Of a DNA stretch of 14,391 bases, positions 1 to 6,743 are shown piece after piece (within the stretch, counting starts at the first letter, position 1; the number at the start of each line of letters is the position of its first letter). The DNA comes from Clostridia bacterium. Lineage in GTDB: Bacteria > Bacillota > Clostridia > Oscillospirales > Butyricicoccaceae. Made by a program: the position numbers and the translations under genes. The notes beneath the pieces are model-generated. The model saw only the letters and a program-made list of their open reading frames with translations. It ran no database searches and was not told the DNA's origin. The DNA lies in assembly GCA_017552495.1 (NCBI GenBank), contig JAFZPW010000105.1, positions 1 to 14,391 on the forward strand, given 5' to 3'.

Positions 1-7
1 GAATAAG

Positions 8-1324
8 ATGGGAAGCTATGTGCCCTCCACGAAAGCGGAGCGGCAGGCCATGCTGGAGGCTGTCGGCCTGAAAAACGAGCGTGAGCTCTTTGCCGACGTG
101 CCGCAGAGCATGATCCTCGACCGCCTGCTGGATCTTCCGGAGGGGATGAGCGAGCTGGAGGTGCGGCGTGCCGTCACCGCCATGGCGGAAAAGAACAAGG
201 TGTTCTCCACCGTTCTGCGCGGCGCCGGCGCTTATGACCACTATATCCCCAGCATCGTCAAATATATCCCCGCCAAGGAAGAATTCCTCACCGCTTATAC
301 TCCGTATCAGGCCGAAATGAGCCAGGGCGTTCTGCAGTCGATCTTTGAGTATCAGACCATGATCTGCCAGCTTACCGGCATGGATGTTTCCAACGCTTCG
401 GTTTACGACGGCGCTACCGCCGCCGCGGAAGCCGCCGCTATGTGCCGCGACCGCAAGCGCACGGTCACCCTGATCTCGGCCGCCGCCCATCCCGACACCA
501 TTAACACCGTCCGCACCTATTGCTACGGCACCAACCATGAGTTGCGGGTGGTGCCCTTGAAGGACGGCAAGACCGATCTTGCCGCGCTGAAGGAAATGCT
601 CACCCCCGACGTTGCTTCCGTCTACATCCAGCAACCCAACTTCTTCGGCTTGCTGGAGGATGCGGAGCAGATCGGTGAGATCGTCCACGGAGCCGGCGCC
701 ATGTATGTGATGGGCTGCAATCCCATCGCTCTGGCCCTACTCAAGACGCCGCGGGAGTGCGGCGCCGACGTGGCGGTGGGCGAGGGCCAGCCTTTGGGTA
801 TGCCGATCGCCTTCGGCGGTCCCTATCTGGGCATCATGGCCACCACGCAGAAGCATATGCGCAAGCTGCCTGGCCGCATCGTGGGCGAAACCGCCGATGA
901 TAACGGAAACCGCGCTTACGTTCTGTCTTTGCAGGCCCGCGAGCAGCACATCCGCCGCGAAAAGGCCAGCTCCAACATTTGTTCCAACGAGGCGCTGTGC
1001 GCCCTCACTGCCGGCCTGTATATGGCTTCCATGGGACCCGACGGCATGAAAGAGGCTGCCCGCCAGTCGATGGCGAAGGCCCATTATCTGGCCAAGGCGC
1101 TGTGCGCGCTGCCCGGCGTGCGTATGAAATATACGGGCGAGTTCTTCCACGAGTTCGTCACCGTTTTGCCCAAGACCGAGCAGGTTTTGAAGGCTCTGGA
1201 GGACAACGGCATCCTGGGCGGCCTGCCTGTGGATGACGGCGTTCTGTGGTGCGTCACCGAAAAGGTGGCCAAGGCCGATCTGGACAAGGCTGTATCCATT
1301 GTAAAGGAGGTGCTGGAAGCATGA
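8..1324 (+). CDS. gcvPA: Glycine dehydrogenase (decarboxylating) subunit 1, GcvPA
   Basis: This is the N-terminal half-protein of the split P-protein of the glycine cleavage system. With GcvPB it decarboxylates glycine and passes the aminomethyl group to lipoylated H-protein in the cytoplasm. The 438-residue product has the family's usual length. Its N-terminus (MGSYVPSTKAERQAMLEAVG) matches how this subunit normally begins, which supports the ATG at 8. The fold is that of a PLP-dependent fold-type I enzyme, but the PLP lysine is carried by the partner subunit, as is normal. The stop overlaps the gcvPB start (ATGA), so the two subunits are probably translationally coupled. A TAA at 4-6 lies one base before the ATG and may end the preceding gene, possibly gcvH, but too little is visible to say. 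The ribosome site lies outside the window. Confidence 0.96.
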   Translation: MGSYVPSTKAERQAMLEAVGLKNERELFADVPQSMILDRLLDLPEGMSELEVRRAVTAMAEKNKVFSTVLRGAGAYDHYIPSIVKYIPAKEEFLTAYTPYQAEMSQGVLQSIFEYQTMICQLTGMDVSNASVYDGATAAAEAAAMCRDRKRTVTLISAAAHPDTINTVRTYCYGTNHELRVVPLKDGKTDLAALKEMLTPDVASVYIQQPNFFGLLEDAEQIGEIVHGAGAMYVMGCNPIALALLKTPRECGADVAVGEGQPLGMPIAFGGPYLGIMATTQKHMRKLPGRIVGETADDNGNRAYVLSLQAREQHIRREKASSNICSNEALCALTAGLYMASMGPDGMKEAARQSMAKAHYLAKALCALPGVRMKYTGEFFHEFVTVLPKTEQVLKALEDNGILGGLPVDDGVLWCVTEKVAKADLDKAVSIVKEVLEA

Positions 1325-2724
1325 AGCTGATCTTTGAAAAGAGCGTTCCCGGCCGCAAGCTGTCGCTTCTGCCCGCCTGCGACGTGGAGGAATACGTCCT
1401 GCCTGAAGCCTTTGCCCGCCGCGAGGCGCTGGATCTGCCCGAGATGAGCGAGACCGACGTGTCCCGTCATTATACCGAGTTGTGCCACAACGTTCACGGC
1501 GTCAACTGCGGCTTTTATCCGCTGGGCTCCTGCACTATGAAGTACAATCCCCGCATCGACGAGGAGATGGCCTCGCTGCCCGGCTTCACCGATGTGCATC
1601 CTTTGGCGCCCGCTTACGCCACCGAGGGCTGTCGTGAAGTGCTGGACACCGCAAAGAAGTATCTTTGCGAGATCTCCGGTATGGACGAGATGACCTTCCA
1701 GCCCGCCGCAGGCGCCCACGGTGAGTTTACCGGCGTGATGCTCATCAAGCAGTATCATCGCTCCCGCGGCGACGAAAAGCGCACCAAGATCATCGTTCCC
1801 GATTCCGCTCACGGCACCAACCCCGCCACCGCCGCCATGTGCGGTTTTGACGTGGTCAACATCGCTTCGGCGCCCAACGGATGCGTGGATCTGGAGGCGC
1901 TCAAGGCCGTTTTGGGCGACGATACCGCCGGATTGATGCTCACCAACCCCAACACTGTCGGCATCTTCGATGAAAACATTCTGGAGATCACCCGTCTGGT
2001 GCACGACGCCGGCGGCCTGTGCTATTACGACGGCGCCAACCTCAATGCCGTTATGGGCATTGTCCGCCCCGGCGATATGGGCTTCGACTGCATCCACATG
2101 AACCTGCACAAGACCTTTGCCACGCCGCACGGCGGCGGCGGTCCCGGCGCGGGCGCTGTGGGCTGCAAGTCCTTCCTCAAGGAATTCATGCCCCGTTCCG
2201 CTACCATGCAGGGGGAGGGCGGCATCCAGGTGCGCGGCTTCTCCGGCAACTTCCTGGTGGTGGTCAAGGCCATGACCTATCTGCTGACGCTGGGCCGCGA
2301 GGGCGTGCCCGAGGCAGCCGTCAACGCGGTGCTCAACGCCAACTATCTGATGCAGCGCATCAAGGGCACCTTTACCCCTGCTTTTGACCGCATCTGCATG
2401 CACGAGTTTGTTTTGGATCTCAGTGAATTTAAGAAGGAAACCGGTGTTTCCGCGCTGGACGTGGCCAAGACGCTCATCGACTATGGCATGCATCCCCCCA
2501 CGATGTACTTCCCGCTGATCGTTCATGAGGCCCTGATGCTCGAGCCCACCGAGACCGAGAGCAAGGAGACCCTGGATTGGGCGGCGGAGATCTTCCGCAA
2601 GCTCTATCAGATGGGCCATGACGATCCCTCTTATATGCACGCCGCGCCGCATCACGCCCAGATCGGGCGTCCCGACGAGGTTGGCGCTGCACGCAACCCC
2701 GTGCTGCGCTGGAAAAAGGCATGA
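1321..2724 (+). CDS. gcvPB: Glycine dehydrogenase (decarboxylating) subunit 2, GcvPB
   Basis: This is the catalytic PLP-binding half of the split P-protein. The 467-residue product is near the family's usual length. The PLP Schiff-base lysine is K264 in HMNLHKTF, followed by the glycine-rich HGGGGPGAGAVG loop. Near residues 48-75 are the conserved CHNVHGVNCGFYPLGSCTMKYNP elements, and around residue 140 is the QPAAGAHGEFTG segment. The reading frame stays open upstream to 1246, but the true start is the ATG at 1321: it overlaps the gcvPA stop by four bases, has GGAGG (1306-1310) upstream, and gives the expected N-terminus MKLIFEKS. The 3' end overlaps lplA by four bases. GcvPA and GcvPB form the P-protein that works with T-, H- and L-proteins; only the L-protein gene is also in view. 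Confidence 0.97.
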   Translation: MKLIFEKSVPGRKLSLLPACDVEEYVLPEAFARREALDLPEMSETDVSRHYTELCHNVHGVNCGFYPLGSCTMKYNPRIDEEMASLPGFTDVHPLAPAYATEGCREVLDTAKKYLCEISGMDEMTFQPAAGAHGEFTGVMLIKQYHRSRGDEKRTKIIVPDSAHGTNPATAAMCGFDVVNIASAPNGCVDLEALKAVLGDDTAGLMLTNPNTVGIFDENILEITRLVHDAGGLCYYDGANLNAVMGIVRPGDMGFDCIHMNLHKTFATPHGGGGPGAGAVGCKSFLKEFMPRSATMQGEGGIQVRGFSGNFLVVVKAMTYLLTLGREGVPEAAVNAVLNANYLMQRIKGTFTPAFDRICMHEFVLDLSEFKKETGVSALDVAKTLIDYGMHPPTMYFPLIVHEALMLEPTETESKETLDWAAEIFRKLYQMGHDDPSYMHAAPHHAQIGRPDEVGAARNPVLRWKKA

Positions 2725-3707
2725 TTTCCCGCCTGACTGTCTGCAACGGCAGCAGCCACGATCCCTGGTATAATCTCGCCGTGGAAGAGACCCTTCTGAA
2801 AAGGGTCTCTTCCGGCGAAATCATTTTGTATTTGTGGCAAAATGCCCATACGGTGGTCATTGGCCGCAACCAAAACGCATGGAAAGAGTGCCGCGTTTCT
2901 CTTTTGGAAGAAGAAGGCGGCAAGGTGTCCCGCAGGCTTTCTGGCGGCGGCGCGGTATACCACGATCTTGGCAACCTCAACTTTACATTTCTTGTCCGGC
3001 AAGAGGAGTATGATGTGTCGCGCCAGCTTTCTGTGATTGAATTGGCTTGCAGAAAAGCGGGGATCCCCGTGGAACGCTCGGGCCGCAACGACCTGCTGGC
3101 AGAGGGCCGGAAATTTTCCGGAAACGCCTTTTACCAGCACGAGGGGGCCTGTTATCACCACGGCACCCTGATGGTAAATGTGGATACTGGGCGTGTGGGA
3201 CGGTATCTCAGTCCATCCAAAGCCAAACTCCAGGCAAAGGGCGTAAACTCGGTTCGTGCCCGCGTGGTCAATCTGACGGAGTACGCGCCAGCGATCACCT
3301 GCGACGAGTTGCGGCGCGACCTGATCGCCGCCTTTGAAACGGTATATCAGGGCAAAGCGGCTCTTTTGACAGAGTGGGATCTGGACGCGGCCGCCGTGGA
3401 GGCGCTGCGCTCCCGCAACGAAAGTTGGGAATGGCGGTTTGGGAAGAATCTTCCCATGAGTTTTTCCTGCGCCGATAAATTGGAATGGGGCGAAGTGCAA
3501 CTTTCCCTTCAGGTGGAGCAGGGCGTAGTGCAAGGCGTGCAGGTTTTTTCCGACGCCATGGACTGGAGCCTTGCCTCCGCGATCGAGCAGGCGCTTTTGG
3601 GCGCACGGTTTACACAGGAGGCCCTGCGGGAGCGGCTGTTTGCCGCGCCGCTGGAACCAAACGTCCGGCAGGATCTTGTCGCCCTGCTGGAAGAACAGGA
3701 GATTTGA
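2721..3707 (+). CDS. lplA: Lipoate--protein ligase A
   Basis: This enzyme activates free lipoate with ATP and transfers it to an acceptor lysine. In this operon the obvious acceptor is the glycine cleavage H-protein. The 328-residue product has the two-domain layout of bacterial LplA: a catalytic domain to about residue 240 and a small C-terminal accessory domain. Visible family motifs are RRLSGGGAVYHDLGNLNFTF (near 71-90), GRKFSGNAFY with the probable catalytic lysine K131 (equivalent to E. coli K133), HHGTLMVN, and KAKLQAKGVNSVRARVVNL. The start overlaps the gcvPB stop (ATGA), and lpdA begins 2 bp after its end. Placement between gcvPB and lpdA suggests lipoate is scavenged specifically for glycine cleavage. 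A 13-bp perfect inverted repeat lies in codons 21-31. Octanoylation by the same enzyme is possible but not testable here. Confidence 0.95.
   Translation: MISRLTVCNGSSHDPWYNLAVEETLLKRVSSGEIILYLWQNAHTVVIGRNQNAWKECRVSLLEEEGGKVSRRLSGGGAVYHDLGNLNFTFLVRQEEYDVSRQLSVIELACRKAGIPVERSGRNDLLAEGRKFSGNAFYQHEGACYHHGTLMVNVDTGRVGRYLSPSKAKLQAKGVNSVRARVVNLTEYAPAITCDELRRDLIAAFETVYQGKAALLTEWDLDAAAVEALRSRNESWEWRFGKNLPMSFSCADKLEWGEVQLSLQVEQGVVQGVQVFSDAMDWSLASAIEQALLGARFTQEALRERLFAAPLEPNVRQDLVALLEEQEI
2783..2813 (+). repeat. 13-bp perfect inverted repeat inside the start of lplA
   Basis: GGAAGAGACCCTT (2783-2795) is the exact reverse complement of AAGGGTCTCTTCC (2801-2813), with a 5-nt spacer. In mRNA it would form a strong hairpin about 60 nt into lplA, over codons for EETLLKRVSS. 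No T-run follows, so it is not an intrinsic terminator. It may be an RNA processing or stability element, or a brake on translation of lplA, but the sequence alone does not show which. Confidence 0.6.
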
Positions 3708-3709
3708 TT

Positions 3710-5095
3710 ATGTACGACTATCAACTGATCGTCATCGGCGCAGGCCCCGGCGGTTATGTGGCCGCGCTGCGCGCCGCAAAGCTGGGAGCAAAGGTAGCCG
3801 TGGTGGAAAACAGGGAAGTGGGCGGCACTTGCCTCAACCGGGGCTGCATTCCCACAAAAACCCTGCTGCATTCCTCTCAGATCTATCATGATATCGCCAC
3901 CGGCGAGCATGCGGGCGTCACAGCGGAGCAGATCCATGTGGATATGAACGCCATTTTTGCCCACAAGCGGGCAGTGTCCGAAAAACTGTCCTCCGGCATC
4001 GAGGGAATGTTCAAGTCCGCCAAGATCGACCTGCTGAGGGGAACGGGCGCCATCGTCGCGCCCCATACCGTCGCGGTCAAGACTGCCGACGGCGAGGAGA
4101 CTCGCACCGCCGAATACATTCTGGTGGCCACCGGATCGGTGCCCGCCCGTCCGCCCATTCCCGGCCTTGATTTGGAGGGCGTCATGACCTCCGACGAACT
4201 TTTGGAAGGCTGCGACCGCTTGTATGATTCCATCGTCATCATCGGCGGCGGCGTCATCGGCGTGGAATTCGCCACCTTCTACAACGATCTGGGCTGCCAG
4301 GTCACCATTCTCGAGGGGATGGATCGGCTGCTACCCACCATGGATCGGGAACTGGGTCAGAATCTGGCCATGATTTTGAAAAAGCGCGGCGTCAACGTGG
4401 TGCTGGGTGCTATGGTGCAGCATGTGGAAAAGACCGCTGAGGGTCTGACGGTGCAGTATATGCAGAAGGACAAGCCCGGTGTTGCCTGCGCCGAAACGGT
4501 GCTTTGCGCCATCGGCCGCAAGCCCTATCTTGAGGGCGCCTTTGCCTCCGATATGCTGCCGGAAATGAACGGAAAGAGCGTCAGGGTGGATGAGAATTAT
4601 CAGACCAGCATCCCCGGCGTTTACGCCATCGGCGACGTGTCTTCTAAAATTCAGTTGGCGCACGTGGCTTCCGCTCAGGGAACGGCCTGCGTGGAAAATC
4701 TGTTCGGTACACGGGAACAGATCGACATGAATGTGGTGCCGAGCTGCATTTACAGCCGTCCGGAGATCGCCGTTGTCGGCATGACCGACGCGGAGGCAAA
4801 GGAGGCAGGCATCCCCGTGAAGGTGGGAAAGGGCCTGATGGGCGCCAACGCCCGCACCGTCATCGTGGAGGGCGACCGCGGCTTTATGAAGGTGGTGGCC
4901 CACGCCGAGACCGGGAAGCTTTTGGGCGCGCAGCTTATGTGCGAGCACGCCACCGACATGATCTCGGAATTGGCGCAGGCCATCGCAAATGGCCTGACGG
5001 CCGACCAGATGCTTCTGGCCATGCGTCCGCATCCCACCTTTGAAGAGGTTATGACCGAGGCTTTCTCCGATCTGCGGGCCAAGCTGCGTTCCTGA
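3710..5095 (+). CDS. lpdA: Dihydrolipoyl dehydrogenase (L-protein)
   Basis: This flavoprotein reoxidises dihydrolipoyl-H-protein and passes electrons through its disulfide and FAD to NAD+, completing glycine cleavage. The 461-residue product has no fused lipoyl domain. It shows the FAD-binding GAGPGG motif at the N-terminus, the redox disulfide GGTCLNRGC (C41-C46), the NAD-binding VIIGGGVIGVEF segment, the second FAD contact YAIGDVSSK, and the C-terminal catalytic dyad H441/E446 in RPHPTFEE. The start is the ATG at 3710, preceded by AGGAG (3697-3701). The frame is open further upstream to 3485, but that part overlaps lplA and resembles nothing. It is the last gene of the operon and is followed by a strong terminator. 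It could also serve other 2-oxoacid dehydrogenase complexes, but the context favours glycine cleavage. Confidence 0.97.
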   Translation: MYDYQLIVIGAGPGGYVAALRAAKLGAKVAVVENREVGGTCLNRGCIPTKTLLHSSQIYHDIATGEHAGVTAEQIHVDMNAIFAHKRAVSEKLSSGIEGMFKSAKIDLLRGTGAIVAPHTVAVKTADGEETRTAEYILVATGSVPARPPIPGLDLEGVMTSDELLEGCDRLYDSIVIIGGGVIGVEFATFYNDLGCQVTILEGMDRLLPTMDRELGQNLAMILKKRGVNVVLGAMVQHVEKTAEGLTVQYMQKDKPGVACAETVLCAIGRKPYLEGAFASDMLPEMNGKSVRVDENYQTSIPGVYAIGDVSSKIQLAHVASAQGTACVENLFGTREQIDMNVVPSCIYSRPEIAVVGMTDAEAKEAGIPVKVGKGLMGANARTVIVEGDRGFMKVVAHAETGKLLGAQLMCEHATDMISELAQAIANGLTADQMLLAMRPHPTFEEVMTEAFSDLRAKLRS

Positions 5096-5115
5096 TCTGC
5101 AGCGATCGAAAACCG

Positions 5116-5153
5116 AAAGCGGCGTTCCGATCCGTCGGAACGCCGCTTTTTTT
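5116..5153 (+). terminator. Intrinsic terminator after lpdA
   Basis: A perfect 12-bp stem (GCGGCGTTCCGA at 5119-5130 with TCGGAACGCCGC at 5135-5146) closes on a TCCG loop and is followed by seven Ts (5147-5153). AAA before the stem can pair with the T-run and extend it. It separates the glycine cleavage operon from the riboswitch unit. Confidence 0.95.
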
Positions 5154-5173
5154 GCCCGCAACGCAAGTTTTCC

Positions 5174-5203
5174 TTGACAAATGCGGCGGATGTCCGCTAT
5201 ACT
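5174..5203 (+). promoter_or_regulatory. Sigma-A promoter of the riboswitch-permease unit
   Basis: TTGACA (5174-5179) and TATACT (5198-5203) are separated by 18 bp. The start site would fall near 5209-5211, exactly at the 5' end of the aptamer, so the riboswitch forms the first part of the transcript. Confidence 0.9.
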
Positions 5204-5208
5204 TTTAT

Positions 5209-5306
5209 CGGAAAAGGGAGTAGTTTGCGCGCATTGCGTGCGGCGCAGCCCGTCATCCCGTGCTTTTGCACCGGACTGCTGCCTGAAACAAAACGAGACT
5301 TTGCCG
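5209..5306 (+). ncRNA. yybP-ykoY-type manganese riboswitch aptamer
   Basis: The region carries the conserved core of the yybP-ykoY Mn2+ riboswitch. GGGAGTAG (5216-5223) is followed by a GC-rich hairpin (TGCGC 5226-5230 with GCGCA 5243-5247). Next comes the metal-site strand GTCATCCC (5252-5259), a GTGC-TTTT-GCAC hairpin (5260-5271), CGG right after it (giving CACCGG), and the closing strand GAGACTTT (5295-5302). The basal helix pairs AAAG (5213-5216) with CTTT (5299-5302) and may extend through CGG/CCG. I recognised it by comparison with the remembered Lactococcus consensus, not by a covariance search. In this class Mn2+ joins two loops of a four-way junction and stabilises the basal helix. 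Strand 5296-5302 is shared with the following terminator, so the expected logic is that Mn2+ turns transcription on. Confidence 0.88.
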
Positions 5307-5338
5307 CATTTTTGGAATGCCGGTAAAAGTCTTTTTTT
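5296..5338 (+). terminator. Riboswitch-controlled terminator (expression platform)
   Basis: AGACTTTGCCGCATT (5296-5310) pairs with AATGCCGGTAAAAGTCT (5316-5332) around a TTTGG loop, with two single-base bulges and one G-U pair. Seven Ts follow (5332-5338). The 5' arm reuses the strand that closes the aptamer's basal helix, so aptamer and terminator are mutually exclusive. This is the classical layout for a ligand-induced antitermination switch. Confidence 0.85.
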
Positions 5339-5360
5339 ATTGGAAGGGAAGGAAACTACT

Positions 5361-6629
5361 ATGCAGACGTTAGCCTTGATCCTCTTTCTCATCACCTATG
5401 TGCTGATGATCGCGCTCAGCGACAAGCGTCCCTATGTGGCGCTTGTTTCCGCTGTAATCTCGGTGGCAGTGGGTATTATGCCTGCCTCCCGCGTGTTTTC
5501 GGCGGTAGATTGGAACGTTTTGATGATGCTGGCGGGCACCATGGGCACCGTATCGCTGTTTATCGCCTCGAAAATGCCCAACCGGCTGGCGGATCTGATC
5601 CTTCAAAAGACGCCGAACGTCATGTGGGTGGCGGTGGCTATGTCGATCTTTGCGGGCGTGGTATCCGCCTTTGTGGACAATGTGGCAACGGTGCTGATGA
5701 TCGCGCCGGTGGGGTTTGCCATTTGCCGCAGGCTGAATATTTCCCCGGTGATGATGCTGATCTGTATCTCGGTCTCCTCAAATTTGCAGGGCGCGGCCAC
5801 GCTGGTGGGCGATACCACATCCATCATGCTGGGCGGCTATGCCAACATGGATTTTCTGGACTTCCTCTTCATGCAGGGCAAGCCCAGCATCTTCTGGGCA
5901 GTGGAGTTGGGCGCGCTGGCAACGGTGCCGGTGATCATGCTGCTGTTCCGCCGGGAGAAGGGCAAGGTGACCATGAGCAAGCTCACCGAGGTGGAGGATT
6001 ATTTTCCCAGCGTTCTCTTGGTGGCCACGGTGATCCTGCTGATCGCGGCGTCCTTTATTCCGAACAAGCCGCCTGTCACAGACGGCCTGATCTGCCTTTC
6101 GATCTTTGCAATCGGCCTGATTCAAAACGTTGTAAAGGAAAAGAGCTTTGCTGGCGCGAGGGCGGCTTTGAAGGATATCGACTTTATGACGCTGGTGCTT
6201 TTAGGCAGCCTGTTCATCGTGATCGCAGGGCTCACCGAGGTGGGTGTTATTGAGCGGATCAGTCAGATGTTTGTCCGGGTGGGGGGAAGTAATCTCTTTG
6301 TGATGTATAGCCTGATCGTCTGGGGCTCGGTGCTGATGTCGGCTTTTATTGATAATATTCCTTATGTCGCTACTATGCTGCCGGTGGTCACGGGCATCTC
6401 CGCCATGATGGGATGCAGCCCCTATGTGCTCTATTTCGGCCTGCTTACCGGCGCTACGCTGGGCGGCAATCTCACGCCCATCGGCGCCTCCGCCAATATC
6501 GCCACCATCGGGATCCTGCAAAAAGAGGGCTGTAAGGTTCGCACACAGGATTTCCTCAAGGTAGGCGTGCCTTTTACCTTGACGGCAGTAACGGTGGGGT
6601 ATCTCTTCTGCTGGTTTGTGTGGGCCTGA
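5361..6629 (+). CDS. ArsB/NhaD/SLC13-type permease under Mn2+ riboswitch control
   Basis: This is a 422-residue integral membrane protein with roughly 10-12 hydrophobic segments. It belongs by motif to the ion transporter superfamily (CitMHS/ArsB/NhaD/SLC13 fold). Two half-repeats are visible: SAFVDNVATVLMIAPV (D106) and SAFIDNIPYVATMLPV (D331). Each is followed by a re-entrant-type motif, GAATLVGDTTSIMLG and GATLGGNLTPIGASANI. The substrate cannot be read from sequence; relatives move arsenite, Na+/H+, carboxylates or sulfate. The riboswitch upstream argues for a Mn2+-related role such as export, which is inference. The start is the ATG at 5361 with AAGGGAAGGA (5344-5353) upstream; the frame is open back to 5181, but that part lies inside the riboswitch leader. 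The gene stands alone between its own promoter and terminator. Confidence 0.9.
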   Translation: MQTLALILFLITYVLMIALSDKRPYVALVSAVISVAVGIMPASRVFSAVDWNVLMMLAGTMGTVSLFIASKMPNRLADLILQKTPNVMWVAVAMSIFAGVVSAFVDNVATVLMIAPVGFAICRRLNISPVMMLICISVSSNLQGAATLVGDTTSIMLGGYANMDFLDFLFMQGKPSIFWAVELGALATVPVIMLLFRREKGKVTMSKLTEVEDYFPSVLLVATVILLIAASFIPNKPPVTDGLICLSIFAIGLIQNVVKEKSFAGARAALKDIDFMTLVLLGSLFIVIAGLTEVGVIERISQMFVRVGGSNLFVMYSLIVWGSVLMSAFIDNIPYVATMLPVVTGISAMMGCSPYVLYFGLLTGATLGGNLTPIGASANIATIGILQKEGCKVRTQDFLKVGVPFTLTAVTVGYLFCWFVWA

Positions 6630-6639
6630 ATCACGCGTC

Positions 6640-6667
6640 AAAACGGACGGCTTTGCCGTCCGTTTTT
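6640..6667 (+). terminator. Intrinsic terminator after the permease
   Basis: AAAACGGACGGC (6640-6651) and GCCGTCCGTTTT (6655-6666) form a perfect stem with a TTT loop. The 3' arm ends in a T-run to 6667. It closes the single-gene riboswitch-permease unit. Confidence 0.95.
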
Positions 6668-6673
6668 CTTACA

Positions 6674-6702
6674 TTGACAAGCCATTTTGAAAATTTTATA
6701 AT
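6674..6702 (+). promoter_or_regulatory. Perfect-consensus sigma-A promoter
   Basis: TTGACA (6674-6679) and TATAAT (6697-6702) match consensus exactly with an ideal 17-bp spacer, in an AT-rich pocket of a GC-rich window. It should start transcription near 6709, about 35 nt before the GTG at 6744, and drive the group from 6744 to at least 9372. Confidence 0.93.
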
Positions 6703-6743
6703 AAAATATCAGGAAAAGAACCGTACGAAAAGGGGGCTTTACC

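Noticed and set aside
1..7. Glycine riboswitch for the gcv operon
   Set aside because: Such an element would lie before the first gcv gene, which is outside the window. Nothing of it is visible.
1084..2655. 523-residue open frame on the minus strand
   Set aside because: It lies opposite gcvPA and gcvPB, resembles no family, and has the same low-complexity His/Gly-rich make-up as other antisense frames in GC-rich genes.
2783..2813. The lplA hairpin as an intrinsic terminator
   Set aside because: No T-run follows the stem, and it lies inside an intact gene.
3485..3709. 75-residue N-terminal extension of Lpd, possibly a lipoyl domain
   Set aside because: It overlaps lplA, is Arg/Gly-rich and lacks the DKA lysine motif of a lipoyl domain.
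5181..5360. 60-residue N-terminal extension of the permease
   Set aside because: It would translate the riboswitch and its terminator and begins upstream of the -10 box. The ATG at 5361 has a good ribosome site.
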